Shown: positions 38,856 to 60,024 of the stretch, in pieces
Position numbering within the stretch: position 1 is the first letter of the stretch
Layout: each line of letters begins with the position of its first letter
NCBI GenBank assembly: GCA_040954595.2
Contig: CM082578.2
Span: forward strand, 13,640,001-13,704,000
Origin: Balanoglossus misakiensis
Taxonomy: Eukaryota > Hemichordata
Direction of reading: 5' to 3'
Length of the DNA stretch: 64,000 nt
The notes under the pieces: generated by a model
Told to the model about the DNA's origin: nothing
What the model saw: the letters and a program-made list of their open reading frames with translations, nothing else
The model's database searches: none
Translations under genes and position numbers: made by a program

Positions 38856-40904
38856 CGAAACAAATAGAGCAAGACCATTGAAGTATATAAACCCTTGACG
38901 AATTTAAAATCTAATAATTAATCATTATACTAGTAATTTTATAATGTATAGACTTAACGTTGGTTGACACTAGAAATAACCAGACCATGCCATTCATAAT
39001 AACTGTGATATACAACGAAAATGTAGATTATTTACCAAGGATATTGTCACGATTGGCAGACATTTTTCAGCCAAAGTTAAAGGTTAGAATACACACAGTA
39101 GGAGATTTGTCTTAGGGTAACTGTTACCTTCAGGCCATTGACTTATGAAAGTTACTTTCTAGTCTGTTCAGTGCAAATTCTCCTTGAACTCATGAAAAAT
39201 TGGATGACTGATGTTGAATCGGCACCAGACCATATAATAATCTTGACTCTGTTTTTTTGAGAAGTCGGATGATAACACTTGAGAAAGTAATCGTTTCTAA
39301 AAAAAATCGAACTTTTTTGTAATCGTTTCAGATATCTTGTGAGCTTTTTAGTGCCAACTGTAATATTTAATCCATTTTCATATGAGTGTTTTTTTGAAAT
39401 GTTTGTTTTCAGCATTAAGGGTGAAGACCAATCAAGTTAAAAATTGTGATGTATACGTCCCAGGTGGTGATGTTAATTTAGTGTGCTCTGTAGGCTTCCA
39501 TTATCTTTGACGTTTCTTGTCACACTACAGTATATTATTTCTTCTTCTGTTAACTTGAATATGACATTCTTTGTATAACTACAACAGTTATTTTATGTTT
39601 TATAAATATAAATATATAATAATATTATCTCACATATAACCCATATTTCTGTGGCTTTGAACATTCGGTATTTGTATACTAGTAACGTTGCAGTTTGGCT
39701 TGGTGTATCTGCTCAATGTACAGACTCTATTGCAGGGATGAATTCTCCCTCCCCTCCTGTCCAATGGATTAACCATAATAAGTTCAGAAAAACTGTAGGG
39801 TCATACCATTGTTCAATTGAATAAGTGTGGGAGAACCATTTTTTTTGGCATTGAATTTTTAGATCAGTGTAGATGGAAGTCTTTTAATAGTGTCTGGATG
39901 CATAGTCACAAAGTCATCCTTACCGGAGCAGCATTTCATGTTAAGGCTGCATAATGTGGTGCTAACAATATTTTGTTCATCTGTCGTACTGTTCACCTGT
40001 TGTCATTTCCCAGTCTGTTGTCACAAAACACAGTTTTCATCTTCTCTTGGTGATGCCTCTAAGCAGTCACCCACAAATATATATTTCCACTCCCATCAAT
40101 GCAAATCTGTACACTTTCTTAGCTTGATGACACTCACTGTACGCTTGAGTCTCTGTATATAAACCCTGTTATCAGAGATTCTAAGCAACAAGAGCAGATA
40201 CCCTGCTTAATGTAGTCTATGTAACAGTAGATGGACACAAACGTGTCAAAATAATTTCATAACCGGATTTCTCTGATTTTTTGTTTTTGATGATGTCATA
40301 TAAATCTAATTTTGCAAACTTCCTGCTGACCCCTGTCTACAAGCACACTGTGATGTGTAATTGCCTGTAGTCAGCTTAGTTATTAAAAACAACAATTTTC
40401 ATTACACGTTTTATATTATTGTCTTCATTTTTAGATGTCACCCCGATTTTCATCCAGCCCCAATTATCTGGTCAGCTGTTGTTGGCCTTCAAATGTAGGA
40501 CATACTCCAACATTGTAACTTGCATATTGATATCAGTGAATGTAGTGAGAACACTGTATGCCAACTGGAGAATACTGGGTCACACTGAAGCTAATGGTTA
40601 TCTGAATTCATGGCAGTGAACTGTAAATCGTCATCCAAAGTAAACTGCAATTTCTGAAGATAATGCGGTGACGATGTGGCTGTTGATCCCACGGTTCGGA
40701 AGAAGTCATGAGTTGGGTCCACAGAGGGCGCTAATCACATCCTTTTAGCTAGTCTGGTTCCCTTCCCCAATCCAACCGCTGGCTGCGCTACGCTAAAGGG
40801 ACATTCATTGTGGTAGAGGGACTGTGTTCAGTTTTGCCTTTACAGAGCACATAACTACAAACGCTTAAAATTATCTGTGCTCATAAGTCCCTGCTTAGTT
40901 GTTG
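38856..40904. other. Intergenic stretch, no gene recognised
   Basis: Only short random frames are present. Near its right end, a tttgcctttacag acceptor-like sequence at about 40846 could start the exon that carries the EamA-family CDS, which would imply an upstream leader exon. Confidence 0.5.
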
Positions 40905-41996
40905 ATGATGAATTCCTTGGTAACACAGTCGAAACCACAGCCGTCGAATACCGATAAGACTTGGAAGTCGGTGGAAGAAACAAGCGCTCTCTACAGTTGG
41001 GACTCAACGATACCATCAGCAGAGAATGGCACCAAAAACGAGAAACCCACAGAGACCACAAATTTTGCCACTTTTCCTGCTCTTGGTATGTTTATGTCGT
41101 TTAGCTGTGGTTGCGCGTACGCAAGCATATCTGTCCTTGTTGTTTTAGCATCGAAGGCTGGTGTTTCTCAATTCCAGATGACATTTCTGGCAGACACATT
41201 CGGTTTGCTATTTATCCTGCCCGTCATTATTCACAAATGCATTGATATGAAGATGGAAAGCTGGAGAGATAGAATCTTAGTTGCGGTGTGCTGTGTACTG
41301 ATGCCGGGGCAAACTCTCGCTTTGTTCTTCGCTTATCCGAAGGCGCCGATTGGAAACATCACCGCAATTTTACAGGCTGGTATAACGATCTCTGGGTCAT
41401 TGCTATCGTGCGTTTGTCTCGGGGAATTTTGCAACAAAGCAGAAGGCATATCATTCGTCCTGTGTGTCACCGGGGTATTGTTAATAACTCGACCGACGTT
41501 TCTGATACCTGGAGAAAGAACTGGGAGCTCGGAGGAAACCACGGCATACATCTTGACGTCATTGGCCTGCGTTATGCACTCCAGTCTTTGTGTGATCACA
41601 CGTCATATTAGGGAAAGAGTTCACTTGTTTACGATTTTGTTTTACGCTCACTTGGTTTCCGTCGTATTTCTTAGCGGGATTCCACTATTTGTTTTTTTCC
41701 AACCAAGCTGGAACTTTGAACTGAAAACTGTATTTATTCTGCTGGGCATGTGTGCAATTCGAATGTGTGCCAGAATAACGCGCTTCAAAAGCGTGCAACT
41801 CTTGCCGATTACAACTGTGGTTCTCCTTTCTAATTCCGATGTTGTGCTGAGCTTTATATTCGATGTTACTCTGTTTGGGAGAGGGATCGACGTACTGGCA
41901 TATGTTGGGTCCGCTTTGATCATACTTGCATCCGCCACCGTGGCAATTCACGCTTATGTTAAAAGTGTGTCATGCGAAAGAAAAGAGGACAAGTGA
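40905..41996 (+). CDS. EamA-domain (DMT superfamily) transporter, SLC35G-like, intronless CDS
   Basis: A 363-residue multi-span membrane protein. After a hydrophilic N-terminus of about 60 residues come roughly ten hydrophobic helices. They arrange as two related five-helix halves, as in drug/metabolite transporters. Helix 3-4 contains GQTLALFFAYPKAPIGNIT and AILQAGITISGSLLSCVCLGE, and the second half carries SVQLLPITTVVLLSNSDVVLS, both typical EamA positions (a helix end rich in small residues followed by an acidic or polar break). Length and intronless CDS match SLC35G relatives, whose substrates are poorly known. The start is the first ATG of the open frame, and an alternative is the next codon. 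It faces the SLC6 gene tail to tail. The exact SLC35 subfamily is an inference. Confidence 0.8.
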   Translation: MMNSLVTQSKPQPSNTDKTWKSVEETSALYSWDSTIPSAENGTKNEKPTETTNFATFPALGMFMSFSCGCAYASISVLVVLASKAGVSQFQMTFLADTFGLLFILPVIIHKCIDMKMESWRDRILVAVCCVLMPGQTLALFFAYPKAPIGNITAILQAGITISGSLLSCVCLGEFCNKAEGISFVLCVTGVLLITRPTFLIPGERTGSSEETTAYILTSLACVMHSSLCVITRHIRERVHLFTILFYAHLVSVVFLSGIPLFVFFQPSWNFELKTVFILLGMCAIRMCARITRFKSVQLLPITTVVLLSNSDVVLSFIFDVTLFGRGIDVLAYVGSALIILASATVAIHAYVKSVSCERKEDK

Positions 41997-43231
41997 ATGA
42001 GATTAAAATATTTCCCTGGAGTGTAAAATTACTGGTATTAAACCTAACTCTTTTCTTGTCAGGGCCAAGACTTGTTTATTTGAGGGACTGCATCTTTTGG
42101 CAGTTTTCTAGCCATTCCTTGTGAAACTCATGATTGCAAAATATCACTTGTCACTTTTTGTCTTAGATCGATGAGTGTATTGCTTAATGTGCGATTCCTA
42201 GAAAATGATTCGTAAAAATTCCATATAATGTATTTTGATAGTGAAGTTCATTATATTTCATCAGAGCTAAGTAAAAAGGTAAATGGACAATTATAGTTTA
42301 TACCAGATATAGACACGTTTGTCTCATCACACCCGAAAATAGCGTATTCTGTAGCACGTCATTTCCTGTATGTTAAGCGCATTTAGCATTTGTAATATTA
42401 CAATAGAAAAGTATTGGGGCAAGCACGACTTTCGCACGACCAACTTTCCCGTCCAGGTTTCGCTATGTACGTAAAAATCTATGCATAGGAAGAAATCTCG
42501 AAAGAGTAAGTAAAACAAGAGTAGTAATGAAGAAGCCGACACCAATTTATCAGATTTTAAAAGACTCCCTTTATTAAAAAGAATTTTCATAAATGAACCT
42601 TTTTAATTCATCGGTCAGTCAGTAAACATTTTGATGCGACCAAACCCAACCGATAATCGACGAACCCGTGGGTCTTGCATTGTACCTAACGTCTAAACAT
42701 CTCTCTGACAAAGATCATTTTAATACCATCGATTCCGAATTGGAATTGGCGGGATTTGTGTTTGTGTGATGAAGCACTTATATATACTGACTGTGTTTAT
42801 TGAACATAACTGGATAATGGGTTTTAACATGACCGACGTTAAATAAAGGCGGGGATGTAGATGTGGTCCCAATTTCACCCGAACGTAGACAGCAGAATAT
42901 CACGGATAGACAAGACAACAATTCGCGAGATTTCCTCCCATCAGGCAAAACTTAATCACATCAAGCACAGAATGCGTTCAGGTTTATAAAATATAACACG
43001 AGAACGCTCAATACATTTTGATTTTTGAGGATTTATGTCGACCATAAAAAGAAGTACTGACACATTAGTTGTGTTGTTCCAACCACTGAAGATATTATCA
43101 AAATCTCATTCCATAAAAGTCCACATAGGTCTAGGTCTGCCAAGCGCTAAATCTGTCACAGTGGCAGTGATTGGTCACGACATAGGCCTATAGATCACAA
43201 GGGTGCGTCTCGAACTAAGAAAAATATATGA
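41997..43231. other. Shared 3' region between convergent transporter genes
   Basis: It holds the 3' end of the plus-strand EamA-family gene and the 3' UTR of the minus-strand SLC6 gene. AATAAA at 42842 (plus strand) and TTTATT near 42568 and 42796 (minus-strand signals) suggest that the two transcripts may overlap. Confidence 0.45.
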
Positions 43232-51635
<8,404 letters not shown>

Positions 51636-53426
51636 GGTGGTGGTGGTGGTGGTGGTCGCTATGAACTTCTGCCAGAGTCGCTCGGCTCATATATCAGATC
51701 TCGCCCTTCAGTCTCCTTTAAGTTCACCAGACGTTGTAACCAGACTGACTCAGACCAAATATGTTTCCTCCGCGGTTCACCCAAGAGTCAAACACAGACC
51801 AGACAGCCTGCAAACGAAAGTAAGCGATATCTGGGAATGATTTACCGGCACCCCTGCACTTCGGACGACGGCTCAGTGGGTTGTGGCCAGGGCGAAATTA
51901 CGATGCGACGGCCGGCGATGTCTTGACAATATTTGCATAAGATGGAAATCACATGTAAATCTCAAAATGTATTAATCATTAAACTGCCGAGATGTGGTTC
52001 TTATCGTCTCAAGGTTCGGAGATGCTTGCTGATGGCAGAATCGTGTGTGCTTCAGATGTAAGGTACCGGACGAGGTTGGCGAACTGCTCATAATCCCCGC
52101 CCGGTGGATGCCACGTGACGTCAATCTTACCTTTCATATTCCTGCGACGTTCATTTGCATAACAACTTCAACACCTGGCATTGGTTCTGTGAGCGACCGG
52201 CCATCCCTGCAGTTCTCATGGCAGCTTGGCATTCATTAACTCCAACGTTCCTTGCACTTTGCAGCACTTGAAGTTTGGGAAACTCCTTCTGGCTGTGACG
52301 TGGGCTGTAATGTTGCAGACGTGGAACATTTGCCCCCGAGACTCCGAAGAATGCCGACAACTGCCCGATGTGACGCCAATCAATCATTCGCAACTTTGCG
52401 AAGACGGTGTCAATAAATATTCACTCACCAACTCGTAGTCAGCTATGGGTCAATGTTAAGATAGAAAGCGCCTAGACACATATGGGATGTCGCTTATTCT
52501 TAGTTATTTAACAAAATTGCCGTCTTTGATTTGGCGGGACAGTGACATAGTTTAATATAGACAGTAATACGATGCAAGTTATGGCTTCCATTGACAGAAG
52601 TAACTTAATACAGTTGCAAAATAAACATGTTCTTGTAAACCATGTGTGCCACCGACAGGATTCGCCTTGAACGGCTGCATGGTTGCGGTGACCTCGCAGG
52701 GAATTTATCTCCGAGATTGTGCTTAGGTGCTATACTCTTGAGACCTACAACATACGAGTTAGGCGGGGGAAGTTAATAAGGGATCCCACAATAACAGACA
52801 ACATCTCAATGCTTCAATTTATACCAAACTTTTCACTGAATTTTCCATCTGTAGCATCGTATCCCACCAGAAAGCATTGTGACAGTTCACATTTTTTCTC
52901 GCTCAGTTTGACCACAGAAAATATTTTCTCTTTGTCTGTGGTTTGACCCACCAATTATAGTTTGAGCGCACATCGCGAAGTACCACCATCGTTTGTAAAT
53001 CTTATAGCATTATATAAAATATTTATGCGGTTTATCACCTAGGCGTTACATGTTTGCCCAGGGTGGCCAAATTTATGACGCATTGTTGGTACGTCAAGAT
53101 ATGACTATGCAGATGAAAAAAAAAACTGATGAATTCCCGCGTTCTCAGATGTTAGTCACACGCAGGTAAACATCATACTTGAGTGTCGAGTCGGCGTACG
53201 CCGCGGTTCTGGTAGAAGCGTGAGTGACTGTCGTTAAATCGGTCGCATAACCGATCAATCACAGACGGAAGCGTGAAGGTAATCATAGTTTAGGTGTTTA
53301 CTCATAAGAGCTGAAACACGAATATTTCTTCAGTGTTACCCTTGGTAGTGATGATATTCAACGGCTAGCAACGTGTTCCAGATCATGTTAGAAAGTCAAT
53401 TTATAAATGATGATGCTGACCCTCAT

Positions 53427-53539
<113 letters not shown>

Positions 53540-55316
53540 GTATTTTATTTATTTGGCAACGTCCTGATGGGCCACAATTTTAGTCAGCTTGTATGATAAG
53601 ACATGAAAAATGAAAAAACACCAAAATTCGCAAAGTCGGGATTTTGTCATTGACAATTATAACCCATGAAAAATGTCCAAAAATGACAAATTACCAAAGT
53701 TTGCAAATTTATAGGATATATTCGTGGAAGAATTCACAAGGTGCCTTCTGCCAACTTCGTTCTCCAATGATTAACTTTACCACGTGACCTAAATGTCGAC
53801 GATTTTCAACCCAGTGTCTACTATTGACCAGATTATAACTGATACATGGAATGGTCACTAGATATTCTTTTCGTGTCTTAAGTGCGATTTATTATTAATC
53901 TCTCCGCCCCTGATAATTTTTCCTTCACCCTGACACCCTTTGGAGACTTTTAAATGGACATCTCTAACCAGATCAGATTGCAAGATTAATTGCGTAAGTG
54001 AACAGGTTCCGAGTACGGCAGAATCGTGTCCATGAAATTGACGCAGAAATAAAACAGAGGAAAGTCGAACAGAGAACAGAAAAGGGAAATGTTGACTTGA
54101 AATAAGTATATTGTTTTATCATCGATGGAAATTCATTGATGGTTTGTTGCCACTCTTTAGAATATGCATTTATCAACCCATGAAACTCATTTCAGAATCT
54201 GTGGCTGATTAAAATCTTATGCACTTAAATACTACATGGGTAAACACAGGCACTCGTGACCTGTGTGTCCAACGTGGTATACAACTGACACAGGTGTATG
54301 AGGTAATAGTACAGAACGAATTAGCAGAATTTGTTATTTGCATAGCGGCAGTCTTGATGATTCTTGAGAGTAGATATTTGCACGACGCCCGTTGAGCGGT
54401 GTGCCTTCCTGAATGGGCGTTCAAGTTGGATTCAAGCGGGAAAAGTTTTCACTGAGAAATATGGGTTTACATTAATTATGGTTATCATCATTATTGTGTA
54501 CAAATCTCTCTCTGTGAGAAAACATTCATCATTTAAGACTCGTGGAGTACTGTCTGATCAGTTTTCTCAATTTCTACTTTGTGTTTGTTGGGTGAAGATG
54601 GGACCGGTGTTGTGTGCTTGTCCAAATCTTTGCATTAATTATTACATTCCAAACTGTAGCGGCGCTCTCAAAGTCGTCTGTGCCCACTGACATCGCGATC
54701 ACGCCACCGCCATGTTTTGGTTGGGGGAGCCAGCTGAGTTATTTGGAAGCGAGTTTGGAATGTCAATCTACATATTACTACTATTTATATGATGTCATCA
54801 AATGGGAATACACAACATATGATCAGTACAGTATTTTCCCACAACAAAACATTTTATTGCATGATCACCAAATAAACGCAGATTGACACATTTCATTTTA
54901 ATCTGAAAACGCCATCCACAGTGGTAAAGACAGGTATATTAAAAACGATCCTCCGAATGGTATATAGTTTTGAAATAATGATAGATAATAAAGTACATGT
55001 ACCGAAAAAAAATTATGTTGGAATGCTCATATAGCACACAGTAAAAAATTATGCCAAATGATTCCGTTCTCGCCCAAGAGATTGTACTTAACTGTGTTTA
55101 ATCGTTTGGTGCGTAACTCGGATAAATGATTAAAATGTCATAGAATCAGTTTTTATATTATCGGATACATCAATGATCTGTAAAATACAAATGGTGTCAC
55201 CAATTTTCACACCAGATTCAGAAGTAAAGCCATGTGAGCTGCAACTGGATAAAAAATAAGATTTGAATAATCTCGGATATGCTTTTAATTCCGTCTATTA
55301 TAAGTTTCCTCTCACA

Positions 55317-55329
55317 CCCCCCCCCCCCC
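55317..55329. repeat. Poly-C tract (13 C)
   Basis: Homopolymer run just downstream of the stop codon of the receptor-like gene, in its likely 3' UTR. Confidence 0.9.
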
Positions 55330-55404
55330 AAATAACAACAACCCAAAAACAAAATGGCCGATGTGCATCATGACGGTTGTCTTTTTGCATGCAAAGGCCG
55401 TCAT

Positions 55405-57347
55405 CTAGGCATTGGTAACCGCTGTTACTGTTATACCTTCTGTGACATTTGTCAGCCTCTTTGTGGCGGTCACCATGGTCACCAACATCGGGGAAGAATC
55501 CAGCTGCGGTGATATTAGTTCAGGTGCTGCGGTCGTCAAATTATCGGCTGCATTCTGGAAGATATCCAGCCCTGATGTTGCGAAGAAGGTGTCGTTGTCT
55601 GCTAAATCTAGAGAAATGGTCGAGTTTGCGCATGACGAATCGCCATCAGCCCAGAACGCGACGTATTGGATGCCAAGATTTACCGCCAAGATGCCGGTCA
55701 CGATTGCTAATATGAACGCCATCTTGCCAGCCATTTTGTGCGGTTGAATCTCTGCGACAAAAGCGGAAAACCTGTCCCAGAAGGGTGATCGTTTGACCGT
55801 GCTGGCGATCTTCACGAAAGAACTGAACTTCCGCCAGATGTATTCAATATGGAACCCGCCAACTGCAACCGCAGGTAGAACCACGAACATGGAGATCTCC
55901 AACCAAATAACAGTGGCCAGGAGCAGAGCTTCGGCCTTCAAGCGATCTTCTTCCTCTAGGCTGTAATTCCAGTAAACCTGAATGACGAATTTCAAGACAG
56001 CAAGCGACATCTGGGAAACCATCCACCGACAGACGATGAGCTGCAGAGCGGAGAAGTTTCGAAAGCAGACTAAAGTTTTCTTGAAGCATACCTCAATATT
56101 GTCGGTGTTACTGTTGACATACGATGTCAACAGACAGACTTCTCGTTCGATGGCTTTCCGAAGAAGGAACAAAACGTAACAGAACGAGCTAAATGTGAAG
56201 TAGGCTAAAATGCCTCCCAGGGGTCCGAACACGTCTTTCACTGACGCCCTCGGTTTACTTTCGCACGGTGAGCTAGGTTCCTGTACGTAATCGTAAAGAT
56301 TGGAAATAATTCTGGCCAGTGTGCAAAGAATTGGAAAGAGGAAGAAGATGAGGGTTTGCTTGGCGGGTCTTCTCAAATCGGCATACTGCAAGCGACCCAG
56401 AATGAAAGCTTCTGTCAGAGCCTTGATCCTGCCCAGACCAGGAAGTGAGAGCACGCGCAGTAGAAGAGCTACAATAAGTATTATTGTGTAGAGACCATAA
56501 GACACCAAATGGAGCGCCTTCTCTTTCTTGCCGTAGCGTAACACAAGGTGGCGGACAAGGTTGTAGACCATCAGGAGGAATACAAACAGAATCCAAACCC
56601 ACGACAAACAGTCCTTGATGCGCGCGCATCTGCTTTTTACGTCACCTGTATCAGAAGAACACAAAAAACCGTTATCAATTATGTTTTACAGTAAACTTAT
56701 TTACGGATACAAACGTTATTACTGGTGATTTTTTCAAATACTAATCTTCACTTCATAAAGGCCAACGTCTTCATATTCCTGATGCCAGTAAAATATCATC
56801 GACGATTTTGTAGATTTGGTTACACTTTGAAATGACTAGTTGATATGCCTCAATTTACAATGTACATGTATTCAAATGTGAATGACAGCTGTAAATCAAC
56901 GAACGCAGAATACTTTATTATACGTCACTCACCTTGACATTGTCCAGGCCTCGTTAGCGTCGATGCCGAGTCTTGAACTTCGCATTCGTAGCAGTGCGTT
57001 TCCCTGAAGTGGCAGTGGTTGGAGGAAGGGAGAGGGGAGAGGGCGATGGTCGAAGAGTGTCGGCTCTCAACAATCTGGTCGTCTTGCCGTGGTGTCTCTT
57101 CTCTCTGTGGTTCATCCAGTCCCAGCAAAATCTCGGCAGCTGTGGCGTTGGAGAATTGCTTTGCTTCGTTGCGAATAGACCAACATCGGCTGCACAGTTC
57201 TCGCCTTCGAATTTGGAAGATGTTGAAGTAACCGATCAGGTATAAAGCCGCTCGGATCAGTACCGGTATGTTGGTGCTTTCTACCACGTGGTTATTGGCA
57301 TCTCTTGGCTCGATAGTCACTTCTGTATGGTTTACACGGTACTCCAT
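55405..57347 (-). CDS. Multi-span membrane protein, probable gustatory-receptor-like (GRL) protein, 551 residues, two exons
   Basis: Exon 1 is 57347-56933 and exon 2 is 56645-55405, joined CAAG|GTGAC in phase 1 to give one 1,656 nt frame. A short N-terminus leads to a hydrophobic segment (IPVLIRAALYLIGYFNIFQI), then a hydrophilic stretch of about 90 residues. Exon 2 supplies helices beginning WVWILFVFLLMVYNL, LVSYGLYTIILIVALLL, TLIFFLFPILCTLARII, ILAYFTFSSFCYVLFLL, TVIWLEISMFVVLPAVAV and MAFILAIVTGILAVNLG, with a possible extra one at FSALQLIVCRWMVS. A Ser/Thr-rich tail of about 84 residues ends the protein and carries four N-glycosylation sequons, so the C-terminus is probably extracellular. 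That topology, helix number and general sequence flavour fit the insect-type chemoreceptor (Gr/GRL) superfamily, which is reported from ambulacrarians. I see no decisive motif, and the classical TYhhhhhQF C-terminal motif is absent, so another orphan seven-span family is possible. Confidence 0.45.
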
Positions 57348-58650
57348 TCTCTGCAGTTAATCTTCGTCTACGATGTGTATTTCCGAATCAAACACAGTGA
57401 ATTGCCTCGGCAAATGGCTTCTTGAAAGTTTCCAGAAAGAGACGTTTCTGCGCAGTAAATACGAGGGAATTGGGATTATTCTACTACTGTTATATATTAT
57501 TATCTTTGCAAGAAAACAAGGTCATTGGAATGAATGAACACCAACGACCTCACATCACCAACACTTTCCGAATCACCGAATTTGTCATCGGGTAAGGAAA
57601 CTTACTTACCAACTGACAACTTTGGTAACCAGGCTTTTCTCTGGTGCATCGGCTTTACTTCATGGGAAGAGAACGCCAACGTGAGTTCTGTCCGCGATCC
57701 GACAGTTTCATAAATTGGCAAGCGCGACTCTCACAGAGCGGAAGTTCATATCAGAGTCATTGTAGAATTACCAGGTGTTTTTTTTCCGCCTGCACGACTG
57801 CTGCGACGAAAACTTCTCCTTTTCTTTTGTTTCACCACGGTATTACGAGCAGAAGAGAGCGTGTACTTTCTCTATTTTGTGAATTGCCCTTTGAAATATT
57901 TCCTGCTTCTCTCTGCTCTCTCTAGACTGAAAGATTGAGTCGTGCATGTACGGGCGCTCCGGCACATTGCCTATATCCCTGTCAATGCGGAACTGCCTAT
58001 TCATTGCACGTAATTTCTTTAGTATTTTACGAACAGCATGAGTATCACATGTGCAGAAATTATACCTGGTATGGACGTTGTCACGCAGTAAACAAATGGG
58101 GCGCGTGTAATACAAGCCTTGCTTCAACTTGAAGTGGTTGTGTATTGCCAATTTTACCAGACGGAGACCCTGTCGATCCGACATTATTTCTATCTTACAT
58201 TGCGGCTGTTGTCTGAAGCACAGTCCCTCAAGAAAGGGAAGAGAACTCCAAGAAAGGGACTGTGTCTGAAGAAAACGGGATGACGGTGAAGACGCATTCA
58301 TTTAACTTATTAATTTTTTATTCATTTACAGTCAAACGATTTAATAATCACATACAGACACTAATAATATTCAATAATTGATATTTAAATAACAACAGCA
58401 TTGTGTAAAGCACTTTACCAATTTACCAAAATTGGCATATGTCAAAGAAAATGGCATAAGGAAAATACAGGTGCACACTTGTCGTTGAAAAGGGCCCCTG
58501 GATTAAGCCGAGCATGTACCACTACATGTATTTGCTTTTGGTAAGAAAAAATATAACAATTCACACGAAGAGTCCATGTTTAGTACATCCGTGCATTTGG
58601 CCAAGATTTTTCAAAAATCTATGTAAGTGAAAATCTGTAAATGATAATTA
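57348..58650. other. Intergenic stretch: receptor-like gene promoter side and homeobox gene A 3' region
   Basis: On the minus strand a TATATAA-like sequence near 57490 could be the core promoter of the receptor-like gene. A minus-strand poly(A) signal (plus TTTATT) at 58317-58322 could end homeobox gene A. Between them lies an inverted repeat with arms CACAGTCCCT and AGGGACTGTG at about 58219-58264. The 152-codon minus-strand frame here looks random. Confidence 0.4.
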
Positions 58651-60024
58651 TCAATAAGAATTCTGCAGTGTCTGTACCGAAAGTGTCGTCATAGGCACAT
58701 AGCCGTCTTCGAGACCAAGATCACTACCTGGGTTGTGATACATCGCTTCGTATGGATACGGATATGGCCTGTAATAGTCTTGGGAATACATTGAGTTGGA
58801 GTTTGAATAGCAAACGTCACTTGTGTCTTGCGAGGTAAACTTTACCAAGCCGTCTTCTTTGTCGTTTCTGCCGACTCCGCTCGTTTGGTTGGGCGGCGTC
58901 GCCCTCTTCCTCGGACTCAGCTTCTTCTTGGCGGGAAACTGTCGCTTCTTAGGAATGCTTAGGTCTAGTGGCTTTTCGGGAGACCGGGGAATCGGTTTCT
59001 CGGTCGCCATAGAAACTGGAGAATGTTGGTGAGCTTGCACGTCGGGATAATAGTGGTAGACGTAAGCTGGGTGATAGTAAGGGAAATGCTGATAGTAGCC
59101 GTTGACACCTGTTTGCGTCGGCGGTGAAACTTGCCCGTCGGCGTCGGTGTGCGACTTGACACCACTCTCACTAATCGGCGACGGAGATCGCCGGAGGATG
59201 TTCTCAATGTTGAACGACGATGAGAATTTTGCTTTCTTTTGTCGGGTGCCGGCGATGGTGTTTTCATCAGACTTGCGCTTTCGGTTGACGCTATCTCGGC
59301 GGAGCTTCGCACGCCGGTTTTGAAACCATCGCTGAAAATCAAACCAAGAAAAATATTTTACTACGGTCAAGTGGTTACAAAGCACCTAGGACATGTCAGC
59401 AACTGCTGTTACCATACAGGTTTACTCTTATAATGTAACCAAAGACAAGGGAGAAAAAACCCGACCCAGATGCGTATTTAGCTGAAACGATACTAAATAG
59501 ATCTGTAGGTCTATTACTCACCGTAGTCGCGTTGAAATCTAATTTCAGGGCTTCGGCGATCGCCTGCCTCTGAACTGGATCGGGATACTGTTCTTTTTCG
59601 AATTCTTTCAAAAGGCCCATCAGTTGGTAACCGCCGATTGGGGTTCTTTTGCGCGGCATGCTTTTAGAGTGGTCTAAAAGATATCATGGAATGGGAAAGG
59701 TTAAATAAAAAAGCATAGTCCATAAATTATATAAAAACGAGACACGACTATGCCCCCCTCCCCCCTGGGCAATACCGTCACGTTTAGCTCTATTATCTTC
59801 TGGCGGACATTTCCTATGTTTGTGATATGTATAGATTAAAACCTCGTTTTACCTGAGAGTAGATCGTCATCTCTACAGCAATTGTTTGACTCGCTTCCAA
59901 TATCGGTGTATCTTGGAGACGTGGCTTCTGACGATGCCACAGAACTTGGTGTGGAACTACAACTTGAATATGATGACGATGCCGTGGAAAGCGCTGGCGA
60001 TGTTGACTGAGACGTGTACGGCAT
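58651..60024 (-). CDS. Homeobox gene A: divergent PRD-like homeodomain protein with EH1-like and PLDLS corepressor motifs, 334 residues
   Basis: Exons 60024-59853, 59673-59522 and 59331-58651 on the minus strand, 1,005 nt in one frame. A Ser-rich N-terminus precedes a homeodomain at residues 63-122. It keeps Leu16, Phe20, Leu40, Trp48, Phe49, Gln50, Asn51 and Arg53 and ends WFQNRRAKLRR. The intron sits between homeodomain positions 46 and 47, the usual place in many PRD-class genes. Position 8 is Ile, not an aromatic residue, position 45 is Thr and position 47 is Arg, all unusual. Downstream is FNIENIL (148-154), which fits the Groucho-binding EH1 consensus, and PLDLS (229-233), a CtBP-binding motif followed by basic residues. 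The C-terminus is Tyr/Pro-rich. It should be a nuclear, DNA-binding repressor. I cannot place it in a named family. It lies upstream of the receptor-like gene and directly downstream of homeobox gene B in the same orientation. Confidence 0.85.

Noticed and set aside
57843-58301. 152-codon minus-strand frame between the receptor-like gene and homeobox A
   Set aside because: No domain, no supporting splice sites or promoter, and an amino acid composition without clear structure. Likely chance.
59522-59660. Acceptor at 59662/59661 directly before the Met of homeobox A exon 2
   Set aside because: It would break the frame from exon 1. The better cttttag acceptor at 59675/59674 joins in frame.
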